A stretch of 32,950 nucleotides of DNA from Candidatus Fusicatenibacter intestinigallinarum (GCA_019119555.1 DWWU01000004.1:1-32950); one strand, 5' to 3'; counted from the first letter of the stretch, positions 20,724-30,143 are shown. Notes: generated from the letters alone by a model not told the origin. Numbers and translations: made by a program.

Positions 20724-21455
20724 ATGCAGATGAGTAGTTTGGAGTATGTGAGAAGAGTGCTGACGGAAGCGGAAAGCGTGGTATGTCTGGTGGGACGGAG
20801 CACGACCTTCCAAACAGGGTGTCAACTGTACGACGGTGATTTTGAGTATGAAACGGAATCCCGTTACGGCCTCTCGGTGGAAGAGATATTTTCGGAGTCT
20901 TATTACAACAACCGGACAAAGGAATTTTTTGAATTTTACAGAGAAGAGGTTCTGAAGCACCGGGGCGAACCCAACGTGGTTTACCAGACGCTGGCCCGGA
21001 TGGAACAGGACGGAAAACTGATCGGCGTGGTATCGAGAAGCATTTTTGCTCTTTCGGAACGGGCCGGCTGCCGGAATGTGGTGGACATCCACGGAAATAT
21101 CTATCAGAATATCTGTCCCCGATGCGGGAGAACCTATGATTACCGCTATATTCTGGAACACACGCCGGTTCCGTACTGCGAGGACTGCCGGGCGGTGGTA
21201 CGGCCGCAGATCGTTCTGACCGGTGAGATGGTCAGCAACGATAAAGTCACCCGTGCGACGGAGCTGGTTTCCCGCGCGGACGTTCTCTGGATTCTGGGTT
21301 CCACCATGCAGTCTTATCTGACAAAAAGTTTTATTAAGTATTTTAACGGCTCCAAAGTTGTGCTGGTCAACTGGGCGGAGCACTACTCCGACGTGAAAGC
21401 AGACGGAGTGTGCATCGGAAACCTGCTGGAGATCGTTCCGAAGATTTACCCGTAA
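20724..21455 (+). CDS. Sir2-like protein with degenerate NAD site
   Basis: A 243-residue protein of sirtuin fold. The overall order matches Sir2: N-terminal Rossmann strand, helical insertion with YYNNRTKEFFEFYRE, VVDIHGN with the catalytic His, a four-Cys zinc ribbon (CPRCGRTYDY ... PYCEDC), VRPQIVLTGEMV and LWILGSTM. But the NAD-binding signature GAGIS..GIPDFR is VGRSTTF-QTGCQLYD, and QNID, which holds essential Asn and Asp, is SRSI. It may therefore not deacylate by the usual route; a binding, scaffold or altered-chemistry role is possible. GGGGG precedes the ATG; ATG 20730 is an alternative start. Probably co-transcribed with acpP. Confidence 0.78.
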   Translation: MQMSSLEYVRRVLTEAESVVCLVGRSTTFQTGCQLYDGDFEYETESRYGLSVEEIFSESYYNNRTKEFFEFYREEVLKHRGEPNVVYQTLARMEQDGKLIGVVSRSIFALSERAGCRNVVDIHGNIYQNICPRCGRTYDYRYILEHTPVPYCEDCRAVVRPQIVLTGEMVSNDKVTRATELVSRADVLWILGSTMQSYLTKSFIKYFNGSKVVLVNWAEHYSDVKADGVCIGNLLEIVPKIYP

Positions 21456-21463
21456 GAATGAAC

Positions 21464-21528
21464 GTAACAGTTCAGCTGGCTGAACGGTTGCGGTGAAAAC
21501 ATTACAGTTCAGCTGGCTGGACTGTTAC
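21464..21528 (+). repeat. Two tandem short palindromes
   Basis: Copies at 21464-21491 (GTAACAGTTCAGCTGGCTGA then ACGGTTGC) and 21501-21528 (ATTACAGTTCAGCTGGCTGG then ACTGTTAC), 9 bases apart, between the sirtuin-like gene and gltX. Confidence 0.8.
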
Positions 21529-21534
21529 CTGAAA

Positions 21535-21560
21535 ACCCCGCAGCATGCTGCGGGGTATTT
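21535..21560 (+). terminator. Perfect dyad terminator before gltX
   Basis: ACCCCGCAGC-ATG-free centre-GCTGCGGGGT forms a 22-base perfect palindrome (21535-21556) followed by ATTT. It probably ends the acpP-sirtuin transcript; the T run is short. Confidence 0.65.
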
Positions 21561-21626
21561 ACAAGCACCTGAAACAGGAAAAACCTGTGTTCCCGGAGCG
21601 GAAGGTGCGTCAACAAGGAGGAAAAA

Positions 21627-23087
21627 ATGAGCAAAGTTAAGACAAGATTTGCGCCGAGTCCCACAGGACGTATGCATGTCGGGAATCTGCGCACCGCGCT
21701 CTATGCATATCTGATTGCGAAGCATGCGGGCGGAGATTTCATGCTCCGTATTGAGGACACGGATCAGGAACGTTTTATGGAGGGAGCGCTGGAGATTATT
21801 TACCACACGCTCTCTGAGACGGGTCTGCATCATGACGAAGGGCCGGACAAGGACGGCGGCTGCGGGCCGTACGTGCAGAGCGAGAGAAATGCTTCAGGCA
21901 TTTATCTGAAATATGCGAAGCAGCTGATCGAGCAGGGAGACGCCTATTACTGTTTCTGCGATCAGGAGCGTCTGAGCCAGTGCAGGAGAACGGTCAACGG
22001 AAAAGAAATTTCCATTTATGACAAGCACTGTCTGCATCTGTCCAAAGAAGAGGTGGAGGCAAACCTGGCGGCAGGAAAGCCTTATGTCATCCGTTTCAAT
22101 ATGCCGACGGAGGGAACCACCACGTTCCATGATGAAATTTACGGAAATATCACTGTCAACAACGAAGAACTGGAGGATCTGATTCTGATCAAGTCCGACG
22201 GCTATCCCACCTACAATTTTGCAAATGTTGTGGACGATCATCTGATGGGAATCACCCATGTGGTCAGAGGAAATGAGTATCTGTCCTCTTCGCCGAAATA
22301 CAACCGGATTTATGAAGCGTTCGGCTGGGACATCCCAGTGTATGTTCACTGTCCGCTGATCACCAACGAGGAACATCAGAAGCTGTCCAAGCGAAGCGGT
22401 CATTCCTCCTATGAGGATCTGATCGAACAGGGCTTTCTGTCAGAGGCGATCGTCAACTTTGTCGCGCTGCTTGGCTGGTGCCCGCAGGACAACCGCGAGA
22501 TCTTTTCTCTGGAAGAACTGGTTCAGGTATTTGATTACCATCATATCAGCAAGTCTCCGGCAGTCTTTGATATGACGAAGCTCCGCTGGATGAACGGTGA
22601 ATATATGAAGGCTATGGATGATGAGAAATTTTATCAGATGGCGCTTCCGTATCTGAAAAAGGCGATTTCCAGAGATTTGGATTTCCACAAAATCGCGGCG
22701 ATGGTGAAGACAAGAATTGAAGTTTTTCCGGACATTTACGAGCTGGTGGATTTCTTCCAGGAGGTTCCGGAGTATGATACATCCATGTATGTGCACAAAA
22801 AAATGAAGACAAATGAGGAAAATTCTCTGGCGCTTCTTCAGGAGGTTCTCCCGCTTCTGGAGGCACAGGAGGATTACAGTAACGACGCGCTGTTTGAGAT
22901 GCTTTCTGCGTTCGGAAAGGAGAAAGGCTATAAGACGGGATATATCATGTGGCCGATCCGCACAGCGCTGTCCGGAAAGCAGATGACGCCTGCAGGCGCC
23001 ACGGAGATTCTTGAGGTGCTCGGGAAGGACGAGTCTCTGAGACGTCTGAACGCGGCGGTTGAAAAACTGCAGGCGGCGCTTGCCTGA
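21627..23087 (+). CDS. gltX: Glutamyl-tRNA synthetase
   Basis: A 486-residue class I aminoacyl-tRNA synthetase that charges tRNA-Glu (and tRNA-Gln if non-discriminating). Signature 1 is [19 protein letters not shown] (HIGH-type), then [11 protein letters not shown]; signature 2 is HQKLSKRSG (KMSKS-type) about residue 254. The C-terminal anticodon-binding helices are present and the length is standard. AAGGAGG lies before the ATG. The helicase gene starts directly after its stop codon, so the two are translationally coupled. Confidence 0.96.
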   Translation: MSKVKTRFAPSPTGRMHVGNLRTALYAYLIAKHAGGDFMLRIEDTDQERFMEGALEIIYHTLSETGLHHDEGPDKDGGCGPYVQSERNASGIYLKYAKQLIEQGDAYYCFCDQERLSQCRRTVNGKEISIYDKHCLHLSKEEVEANLAAGKPYVIRFNMPTEGTTTFHDEIYGNITVNNEELEDLILIKSDGYPTYNFANVVDDHLMGITHVVRGNEYLSSSPKYNRIYEAFGWDIPVYVHCPLITNEEHQKLSKRSGHSSYEDLIEQGFLSEAIVNFVALLGWCPQDNREIFSLEELVQVFDYHHISKSPAVFDMTKLRWMNGEYMKAMDDEKFYQMALPYLKKAISRDLDFHKIAAMVKTRIEVFPDIYELVDFFQEVPEYDTSMYVHKKMKTNEENSLALLQEVLPLLEAQEDYSNDALFEMLSAFGKEKGYKTGYIMWPIRTALSGKQMTPAGATEILEVLGKDESLRRLNAAVEKLQAALA

Positions 23088-24923
23088 ATGCCTATGGAAT
23101 ATAATCGTTCTCAGCGGCAGGCAGTGGAGCACACGGAAGGTCCGATGATGGTTCTGGCAGGCCCGGGGTCCGGCAAGACAGCCGTGATCACCGGGCGGAC
23201 CTGCCGCCTGGTGGAGCGGGGAATTCCCGCGGAATCGATTCTGGTGGTGACATTCACCAAGGCAGCGGCGCGGGAGATGAAGGAGCGGTATCTGAAGCGG
23301 ATGAACCGGCCATCGACCCGTGTGACGTTCGGAACCTTTCACGGGGTATTTTACGGGATTCTCAGAAACGCGTACCGCCTGTCCGGACAGAATATACTGA
23401 GCGAGGAGCAGAAACAGCGGTTGCTGAGAGAGCTGGTGCATACCTACTGCCGGGAGACGGAGGAAGAGGATGAGCTGACGGCGAATCTGAACCGGGAGAT
23501 CGGCACCGTGAAAAATAACCGGATCGAACTGGAGCATTTTTATTCGACCGCCTGCCCGGAAGAAGTGTTCCGCACAATTTACCGGGCGTATGAGGAATGG
23601 AAGAAAAAGAACCGGAAGCTTGATTTTGACGATATCATGGTCTGGTGTTATGAATTGTTCCGGAAACACCCGGGAATCCTGTCTTTGTGGCAGAAAAAAT
23701 TTCAATATATTCTGATTGACGAATTTCAGGATATCAATCCGATTCAGTACGACATTGTCCGGATGCTGGCGAAGCCGCAGGACAATCTGTTCATAGTTGG
23801 GGACGACGATCAGTCGATCTACCGTTTTCGAGGAGCACGTCCGGAAATCATGCTCCATTTTCCAGAAGATTATCCAAATGCAGAAACTGTCACGCTGGAT
23901 GTGAATTATCGGAGCACCGGCGCCATTGTCCGTCAGGCGGGAAAACTGATCGCCAATAACAGAATGCGTTTTCCGAAAAACATTACCGCCAGCCATGGAC
24001 AGGGGAAGGCGGTGGCCCTGAGAGAGTATGGCACGGTCAGAGAGGAGCTGCAGGAAGTGTCGGAGAATATCCGCAGCTGTGCTGCAGAGGGAACGCCGTA
24101 TGAAGAGATTGCGCTCCTGTTCCGCACGAACGCAGGAAGCAGAATGGCGGTGGAACAGCTGATGGCGGACAACATCCCTTTTCAGATGAGAGACCGCTTG
24201 CCGAATCTGTATGAACACTGGATTTCCAGGGATATTCTCACTTATCTCCGTATCGGAATGGGGAGCCGCAGACGGGCAGATTTTCTGCAGATCTGCAATC
24301 GTCCGAACCGGTATCTGGCGCGAGATGCGTTTGACAGTCCCCAGGTCAGCTTTGAGGCGCTGTATGACTATTATGAGGGAAAAGACTGGATGTGCCGCCG
24401 GATTGAAAAACTTGAGCAGGATCTTCAGCTGATCGGAAGAATGCCGCCGTTTGGAGCAGTCAATTATATCCGGTATGCGATGGGCTATGAGGAATATCTG
24501 AAGGAATACGCTTCCTACCGGAGGATGAAGCCGGAAGAATTTCTGGAGCGTCTCGATGAGCTTCAGGAGCTTGCGCGGAGCCATCGGACTTCTGAGGATT
24601 GGTTCCGCCATATTGAAGAGTACCGGGAAACGCTGGCGGAGGATGCGAGGAAAAATCAGCAGGAAAAATCGGGCGTGACGATTTCCACACTCCACAGCGT
24701 CAAAGGGCTGGAATACGACTGTGTCTATATTCTTGACGTAAACGAGGGTGTGATTCCGTACCGGAAGGCGGTGCTTGAGGAGGAGATTGAGGAGGAACGC
24801 CGGATGTTTTATGTGGGGATGACCAGAGCGAGAAAACAGCTGACCCTCTGTACGGTGCGGGAACGATTTGACAAAAAAGAAGAGCCGTCCCGGTTTCTCG
24901 ATGAATTGCTGCAGTCTACCTGA
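23088..24923 (+). CDS. UvrD/PcrA-like superfamily 1 DNA helicase
   Basis: A compact 611-residue ATP-dependent 3'-5' helicase. Motifs in order: Q motif YNRSQRQAVE, Walker A LAGPGSGKT, motif Ia VVTFTKAAAREMKER, motif Ib TFHGVFYGIL, motif II LIDEFQDINPIQ, motif III VGDDDQSIYRFRGA, motif IV VNYRSTGAI, motif V TISTLHSVKGLEYD and motif VI RRMFYVGMTRARKQL. Shorter than PcrA (about 730) because insertion domains and the C-terminal tail are reduced. It acts in DNA repair or removal of proteins from DNA. ATG at 23088 abuts the gltX stop; ATG 23094 is an alternative. Confidence 0.93.
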   Translation: MPMEYNRSQRQAVEHTEGPMMVLAGPGSGKTAVITGRTCRLVERGIPAESILVVTFTKAAAREMKERYLKRMNRPSTRVTFGTFHGVFYGILRNAYRLSGQNILSEEQKQRLLRELVHTYCRETEEEDELTANLNREIGTVKNNRIELEHFYSTACPEEVFRTIYRAYEEWKKKNRKLDFDDIMVWCYELFRKHPGILSLWQKKFQYILIDEFQDINPIQYDIVRMLAKPQDNLFIVGDDDQSIYRFRGARPEIMLHFPEDYPNAETVTLDVNYRSTGAIVRQAGKLIANNRMRFPKNITASHGQGKAVALREYGTVREELQEVSENIRSCAAEGTPYEEIALLFRTNAGSRMAVEQLMADNIPFQMRDRLPNLYEHWISRDILTYLRIGMGSRRRADFLQICNRPNRYLARDAFDSPQVSFEALYDYYEGKDWMCRRIEKLEQDLQLIGRMPPFGAVNYIRYAMGYEEYLKEYASYRRMKPEEFLERLDELQELARSHRTSEDWFRHIEEYRETLAEDARKNQQEKSGVTISTLHSVKGLEYDCVYILDVNEGVIPYRKAVLEEEIEEERRMFYVGMTRARKQLTLCTVRERFDKKEEPSRFLDELLQST

Positions 24924-24927
24924 CCAT

Positions 24928-25009
24928 CAGATTCCACGAAGTTTAAATCCCCCGAAGCTTTGACGTACGGCGTTTCATCCTGCCGCACATCAGGACTTCG
25001 GGGAATCTG
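24928..25009. terminator. Hairpin with two alternative left arms
   Basis: The right arm 24995-25009 (ACTTCGGGGAATCTG) can pair with 24928-24942 (14 of 15) or through CTTCGGGG with CCCCGAAG just after it (24949-24957). It lies between the convergent helicase and ldhA genes and probably terminates one or both; the competing arms could also form a switch. Confidence 0.5.
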
Positions 25010-25042
25010 AAATTACAGTCTCTTCAGATATACACCGGAGCG

Positions 25043-26035
25043 TCACGCTTTTACAATATTTCCGGTTTCCAGTCCTGCTTCAAAATCCAGAGCATTCTGA
25101 AGCGTCGTCTGTGCAATCGCCGCCAATGCTTCCTGGGTGAAGAAGCCCTGGTGGGAAGTGATCATCACATTGGGGAAGGACAGGAGACGTGCAGTTGTGG
25201 AGTGCTCCAGGATTTCATCCGATCGGTCTTCAAAGACATTGGGAGTTTCCTCTTCATAGACATCCAGCCCCACACCGAAAAATTTCCGCGCACGGATCCC
25301 CTCGATCAGATCTTCCGTTTTCACAAGACCGCCGCGGGAGGTGTTGACCAGAATCACACCGTCTTTCATTTTTGCAATCGTCTCCCGGTTGATCATATGG
25401 TAAGTGCTGTCCATCAGCGGGCAGTGAAGGGAAATCAGATCACTCTGCGCCAGCAGTTCGTCCAGCGTCACATAAGTCACGAAATCTTTCAGAGAGTCGT
25501 TCTCGTAAACATCATAAGCGATCACTTTCATTCCAAAACCGTGGCAGATTCTTGCCATCGCCGCGCCGATTTTTCCGGTTCCGACAATTCCCGCCGTCTT
25601 CCGGTAAAAGTTAAAGCCCATCAGTCCGTTGAGGCTGAAGTCATTTTCACGCACCTTTGTGTAGGCTTTATGCATCCTGCGGTTTACCGTCAGGGCAAGG
25701 GCCATCGCATGTTCCGCAACTGCCTCCGGAGAATATCCGGGCACGCGGCGGATCTCGATGCCATATTTCTGTGCCAGCGGAAGATCTACATTGTTAAAGC
25801 CTGCGCACCGGAGCAGGATCAGGCGGACGCCCGCTTTGTGAAGTTCTTCCACCGTGCCGGTTCCCACATCTGAATTGACAAATGCACAAACCGCGTCATG
25901 GCCTTTCGCAAGAGCCGCCGTCCGGGGCGCCAGCGAAGTTTTCAGGAATTCCATTTCCACTCCAGGATAATTTTTTGCTTCGCGGCTGAAAGACTCCTTG
26001 TCATAGGACTGTGTATCGTAAAATAAGATTTTCAT
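25043..26035 (-). CDS. ldhA: D-lactate dehydrogenase (2-hydroxyacid dehydrogenase family)
   Basis: A 330-residue NADH-dependent enzyme reducing pyruvate to D-lactate to regenerate NAD+ in fermentation. Visible: MKILFYDTQSYDKESF at the start, LRCAGFNNVDL (substrate-binding), GIVGTGKIGAAMARI (NAD Rossmann loop), LISLHCPL, NTSRGGLV with the active-site Arg, the Glu in YEEETPNVF, and TSHQGFFT with the catalytic His. Standard family length. The ATG at 26035 has AAGGAGG upstream; the frame could extend to 26143 but without ribosome site. It is controlled from 26201-26173 by a promoter overlapped by a Rex-like box. Confidence 0.93.
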   Translation of the reverse strand: MKILFYDTQSYDKESFSREAKNYPGVEMEFLKTSLAPRTAALAKGHDAVCAFVNSDVGTGTVEELHKAGVRLILLRCAGFNNVDLPLAQKYGIEIRRVPGYSPEAVAEHAMALALTVNRRMHKAYTKVRENDFSLNGLMGFNFYRKTAGIVGTGKIGAAMARICHGFGMKVIAYDVYENDSLKDFVTYVTLDELLAQSDLISLHCPLMDSTYHMINRETIAKMKDGVILVNTSRGGLVKTEDLIEGIRARKFFGVGLDVYEEETPNVFEDRSDEILEHSTTARLLSFPNVMITSHQGFFTQEALAAIAQTTLQNALDFEAGLETGNIVKA

Positions 26036-26172
26036 AATATAAGATTCCTCCTTATAAAAGTTCTGTACCGCTCCGGATTCTGTGCCGTCTGTTTCAGACA
26101 TCCCGTCATCGCATACGTTCGCCGGGAGGACGGCAGAAGACATCGGAATCAGTATCTCCCTGTTTCGCTCTT

Positions 26173-26201
26173 ACTATACGCTATTGTTAATTATTTGTCA
26201 A
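26173..26201 (-). promoter_or_regulatory. ldhA promoter with Rex-like operator
   Basis: On the minus strand TTGACA (26201-26196), 17 bp, TATAGT (26178-26173). On the plus strand 26184-26201 reads TTGTTAATTATTTGTCAA, a near match to the clostridial Rex box TTGTTAAnnnnTTAACAA (first half perfect, second half 5 of 7). Rex senses NADH/NAD+ and commonly represses ldh. Confidence 0.65.
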
Positions 26202-26260
26202 TATTAATTGTTAAAAATTTATCATTTTTTTGAAAGGTTTCCTGACGCGTCATTCACGGG

Positions 26261-26402
26261 TTAACAGTTCAGTTGGCTGAACAGTTACGCGCAGCGTTCG
26301 GGCAAAAAAAGAAAATACTTTTAAAATAAAAGAAAATAGTGTATAGTAAGTAGCAGAAACGCAACAGAAATTATGTAACAGTTCAGCTGGCTGAACAGTT
26401 AC
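26261..26402 (+). repeat. Two short palindromes in ldhA-polA intergenic region
   Basis: Copies at 26261-26288 and 26375-26402, both of the form GTAACAGTTCAG-(C/T)TGG-type centre then CTGAACAGTTAC, 114 bp apart. In both, the sixth arm position is an unpaired A-A. The 424-base gap otherwise holds only the ldhA promoter region and a possible TATAGT -10 at 26342. Confidence 0.8.
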
Positions 26403-26459
26403 GAAATTATACGGAGAGACAAAAAGCGCAAACAGAGACGGAAAGGGGTGGCGCCGGCA

Positions 26460-26819
26460 ATGGAATGCGAAAGAGCGGAAAAACTGATACAGTCTTACGT
26501 GCAGGACAAGATGCCGGAAAAGGAGATGGAAGAATTCATCCACCATGTGCGGAACTGCCCGTCCTGCTACGATGAACTGGAAACGTACTTTATCATCCGT
26601 CGGGCGGCTCTCGCTCTGGACGATGACGATAAACAGTCCTACAATCTGAAAGGACTTCTGGAACGGGATCTGCGGGAAAAGGAACGCCAGATCCTGCAAA
26701 AAAGGCGCAGAAACGTGTTTTTTTCCGTGCTGATTCTGATCCTGACCATTCTGCTGATTTTATTCACACTGAATTATCTGGAGTTTGTTGAGATACCCTG
26801 GCTGAAAGGATTATTTTAA
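26460..26819 (+). CDS. Small zinc-finger membrane protein (anti-sigma-like)
   Basis: A 119-residue protein: an N-terminal putative zinc finger of the anti-sigma HC2 type with Cys in MECERAEKL and HHVRNCPSCYDEL (His-x3-Cys-x2-Cys), a charged helical linker (about 60-85) and one C-terminal membrane helix VFFSVLILILTILLILFTL. Such proteins often bind a sigma factor at the membrane, but no sigma gene is nearby. The gene ends one base before polA starts, so it is coupled to polA translation. The ATG at 26460 is preferred over a GTG at 26448 that lies too close to the AAAGGGG ribosome site. Confidence 0.7.
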   Translation: MECERAEKLIQSYVQDKMPEKEMEEFIHHVRNCPSCYDELETYFIIRRAALALDDDDKQSYNLKGLLERDLREKERQILQKRRRNVFFSVLILILTILLILFTLNYLEFVEIPWLKGLF

Positions 26820-26820
26820 T

Positions 26821-29469
26821 ATGAGCGAAAAAATTGTACTGATTGACGGGCACAGCATTCTGAACCGTGCCTTTTACGGACTGCCGGATCTGACGAATTC
26901 CGAGGGACTGCATACCAATGCGGTCTACGGTTTTCTGAATATCCTGTTCCGGACGCTGGAGGATGAACAGCCCCAGTATCTGACGGTAGCCTTCGACGTA
27001 CATGCGCCGACGTTCCGGCATCAGATGTACGGGGAATACAAGGGAACGAGAAAGCCGATGCCTTCGGAGCTGCGGGAGCAGGTGCCGCTGCTGAAGGACG
27101 TGCTGAAGGCCATGGGGGTTGAGCTGGCGGAGCTGGAAGGCTATGAGGCGGATGATATTCTGGGAACGATCGCAGGGCGCTGCGAGAGTCAGGGGATGGA
27201 TGTGACGATTGTCTCCGGCGACAGAGATATTCTGCAGCTCGCCACAGACAAAGTGATGATCCGGATGCCCAAGACGGTCAGGGGGAAGACCACCATTGAA
27301 AATTACCATGCCGGCGAGGTGCTGGAGCGTTATCAGGTACAGCCAAAGCAGATCATCGAGCTGAAAGCGCTGATGGGCGACTCCTCGGACAATATTCCGG
27401 GAATCCCAGGTGTCGGGGAGAAAACTGCGACGAAGCTGATTGTGGAGTACGGATCCATTGAAAATGCATATGAGCATGTGGAGGAGATCAAGCCCAATAA
27501 GGCGAAGGAATCCCTGAAAAATCACTATGATATGGCGGTGATGAGCAAGAAGCTGGCGACCATCGACACGGAGGCGCCGGTGGATTTTGATCTGGAGCAT
27601 GCCCGGATCGGCAGTCTGTATACGGCGGAGGCTTATGAGATCTTCCGGAGACTGGATTTCAAGAATCTTCTCGGAAGATTCGACGCACAGGCCGAAAAAG
27701 AGCAGGACAGTCTGCTGATCCGGATGGAGGCGGATCCGGGAGAGCTGGAGAGACTTCTGGACCGGGCAGCAGAGCAGCCGGCGGTCGGTCTTGAACTGCT
27801 GGAAGGCACAGGACATGAAATTCAGGGGCTTGCCGCAGCCTGGGAGGAGAATCAGGAGCCGCTGGTCTGCTATTTTCCGGTTTCGGAAAGAATAACCCCG
27901 GAAATCCTGGTCCGAAAAGCGGAGGAACTGTCCTGCAGGGCGAAGAAAATCTGTGTGATGGATATCAAAAAACTTCTGAAGACGGTGAAACAGGTGGAAC
28001 CGGCAAAAGTTTTTGACGCGGGAATCGCGGCGTATCTTCTGAACCCTCTGAAGAATACCTACACTTATGATGATCTGGCAAAGGAGTATCTTCAGGTATA
28101 CCTTCCGTCGACGGAAGAGATTTTCGGCACGGCGAAGCTCCCGGATCTGTCTTCCGTCCCGGAAGACCTGGCGGGCACTTATGCCGGAAACATGGCTTAC
28201 GCCGTTTACCGGGTGAGCGGTACCATGGAACGGAAGCTGGAGGAAGAAGAAATGCTCCGCCTGTACAGGAAAGTGGAGATTCCGCTGGCCTTCACGCTTG
28301 CAGATATGGAGGAGGCAGGCATCCGCGTGGAGGCGGAAGACCTGAAGGAATACGGGGAACGGCTTCAGGTGAGAATCCGGGAACTGGAAGAAAAAATCTA
28401 TGAGGAGGCGGGGGAAACCTTTAATATCAACTCGCCCAAACAGCTGGGAGTCATTCTGTTTGAAAAGATGAAACTGCCCGGAGGACGGAAGACAAAGAGC
28501 GGCTATTCCACGGCGGCGGACGTGCTGGAAAAGCTGGCGCCGGATCATCCGATCGTCTCGGATATTCTGGAATACCGTCAGCTGGCCAAGCTGAAATCCA
28601 CTTATGCGGACGGTCTGGCGGCGTATATCGGCCCCGACGGAAGAATCCATTCCAATTTCAATCAGACGATCACAGCCACCGGAAGGATCAGTAGCACGGA
28701 ACCGAATCTGCAGAATATTCCGATCCGGATGGAGCTGGGACGGCTGATCCGAAAGGTTTTTCTTCCGAAGGACGGCTGTGTTTTTATCGATGCGGATTAT
28801 TCGCAGATTGAACTTCGGGTGCTGGCCCACATGTCCGGGGACGAAAAACTGATCGCCGCATACCGGCAGGCGGAGGACATACACCGGATCACGGCTTCGC
28901 AGGTCTTTCACGTACCTTTTGACCAGGTGACGCCGCTGCAGAGAAGAAACGCGAAAGCGGTAAATTTCGGCATTATCTATGGAATCAGTTCTTTCGGCCT
29001 GAGCCAGGATCTGAGCATCTCTCGGAAAGAGGCCCAGCAGTATATCGAAAAGTATTTTGAAACCTATCCGGGTATCAAGACGTTTCTCGACGACTGCGTG
29101 AAGAAAGCGAAGGAGCAGGGCTATTCGGTGACGATGTTCGGGCGGAGAAGGCCTGTTCCGGAACTGAAATCCAGCAACTATATGCAGCGTTCCTTCGGGG
29201 AACGCGTCGCGATGAACGCACCGATCCAGGGAACCGCGGCGGACATTATCAAGATTGCGATGATCCGTGTCAATGAACGTCTGAAACGGGAGGGGATGAA
29301 CTCCCATCTGCTGCTGCAGGTTCACGACGAGCTTCTGATTGAAGCGCCGCTGGAAGAGGTGGAACACGCACGGGAGATCCTTGAGGAGGAAATGACCCAT
29401 GCGGCGGATCTGAAGGTGAAGCTGGAGATTGATATGCATACCGGAAAGAACTGGTATGAAGCAAAATAA
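26821..29469 (+). CDS. polA: DNA polymerase I
   Basis: An 882-residue polymerase for gap filling, Okazaki fragment processing and repair. Residues 1 to about 290 form the 5'-3' exonuclease (LIDGHSILNRAFYGLP, YEADDILGT, VSGDRDILQL, LMGDSSDNIPGIPGVGEKTA). The middle region (about 300-460) has the 3'-5' exonuclease fold but lacks the metal-binding Asp/Glu: VGLELLEG stands where the proofreading motif DxE is expected, so proofreading is probably absent. The polymerase part has DYSQIELRVLAHMSGD (motif A), RRNAKAVNFGIIYG (motif B) and LLQVHDELLIEAP (motif C). It is directly followed by coaE, a common Clostridia order. Confidence 0.96.
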   Translation: MSEKIVLIDGHSILNRAFYGLPDLTNSEGLHTNAVYGFLNILFRTLEDEQPQYLTVAFDVHAPTFRHQMYGEYKGTRKPMPSELREQVPLLKDVLKAMGVELAELEGYEADDILGTIAGRCESQGMDVTIVSGDRDILQLATDKVMIRMPKTVRGKTTIENYHAGEVLERYQVQPKQIIELKALMGDSSDNIPGIPGVGEKTATKLIVEYGSIENAYEHVEEIKPNKAKESLKNHYDMAVMSKKLATIDTEAPVDFDLEHARIGSLYTAEAYEIFRRLDFKNLLGRFDAQAEKEQDSLLIRMEADPGELERLLDRAAEQPAVGLELLEGTGHEIQGLAAAWEENQEPLVCYFPVSERITPEILVRKAEELSCRAKKICVMDIKKLLKTVKQVEPAKVFDAGIAAYLLNPLKNTYTYDDLAKEYLQVYLPSTEEIFGTAKLPDLSSVPEDLAGTYAGNMAYAVYRVSGTMERKLEEEEMLRLYRKVEIPLAFTLADMEEAGIRVEAEDLKEYGERLQVRIRELEEKIYEEAGETFNINSPKQLGVILFEKMKLPGGRKTKSGYSTAADVLEKLAPDHPIVSDILEYRQLAKLKSTYADGLAAYIGPDGRIHSNFNQTITATGRISSTEPNLQNIPIRMELGRLIRKVFLPKDGCVFIDADYSQIELRVLAHMSGDEKLIAAYRQAEDIHRITASQVFHVPFDQVTPLQRRNAKAVNFGIIYGISSFGLSQDLSISRKEAQQYIEKYFETYPGIKTFLDDCVKKAKEQGYSVTMFGRRRPVPELKSSNYMQRSFGERVAMNAPIQGTAADIIKIAMIRVNERLKREGMNSHLLLQVHDELLIEAPLEEVEHAREILEEEMTHAADLKVKLEIDMHTGKNWYEAK

Positions 29470-29484
29470 GAGGGGATGATACAA

Positions 29485-30078
29485 ATGAGAATTATCGGAA
29501 TTACCGGCGGCGTCGGCGCAGGGAAGACGGAGGTCATGACCTATATCGGACAGCATTACGATGCTGCGGTGATTAAGGCGGACGAGGTCGGATATCTGCT
29601 GATGGAGCCGGGCAGGGAATGCTATGCGCCCATTGTCCGGCTGTTCGGACGGCAGATCACCGATGAATCCGGCAATCTGAACAGAAAAAGAATTGCGGAG
29701 CTGATTTTCCGCGATCAGGAAAAGCTTCGCCAGATGAACCAGATCGTACATCCGGCGGTAAAAGCGTATGTGCGCCGGGCGATCGCGGAGGAGGAAAAGG
29801 CAGGAACCTCCTATGTGTTTATCGAGGCGGCGCTTCTGATTGAAGATCACTATGATGAAATCTGCGATGAACTGTGGTACATTTACGCAGACGAGCGTGT
29901 ACGCAGAGACCGGCTGCGCAGAGGCCGGAACTATTCCGACGACAGGATTGACAGTATTATGGAAAATCAGCTTTCTGAGGAAGAGTTTTCCGAACACTGT
30001 GATTTTGAGGTGGACAACAGCGGAGCGTTCGAGGAGACGATAAAGCAGATTGCCCGGAGGATGAGTAAGTATGAGTGA
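29485..30078 (+). CDS. coaE: Dephospho-CoA kinase
   Basis: A 197-residue P-loop kinase that phosphorylates dephospho-CoA in the last step of coenzyme A synthesis. It starts MRIIGITGGVGAGKTEV (Walker A GGVGAGKT), has the Asp in IKADEVGYLL, VHPAVKAYV and the lid Arg region RRDRLRRGRNYSDD. The ATG at 29485 has GAGGGG 9 bases upstream; ATG 29476 would be in direct contact with it. Standard length; part of the polA-coaE-MBL run. Confidence 0.93.
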   Translation: MRIIGITGGVGAGKTEVMTYIGQHYDAAVIKADEVGYLLMEPGRECYAPIVRLFGRQITDESGNLNRKRIAELIFRDQEKLRQMNQIVHPAVKAYVRRAIAEEEKAGTSYVFIEAALLIEDHYDEICDELWYIYADERVRRDRLRRGRNYSDDRIDSIMENQLSEEEFSEHCDFEVDNSGAFEETIKQIARRMSKYE

Positions 30079-30143
30079 CTGTTCGGAGAATATCATTTTT
30101 AAATACCCTGATGACGCAGCGGTGCGTCGGGAAAGAGGAAAGT

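Noticed and set aside
22440..24695. 751-residue open frame on the minus strand
   Set aside because: Antisense to gltX and the helicase, both of which carry complete motifs.
26764..30096. 1,110-residue open frame on the minus strand
   Set aside because: Complementary to polA and coaE; no ribosome site or recognisable domain, only codon-bias shadow.
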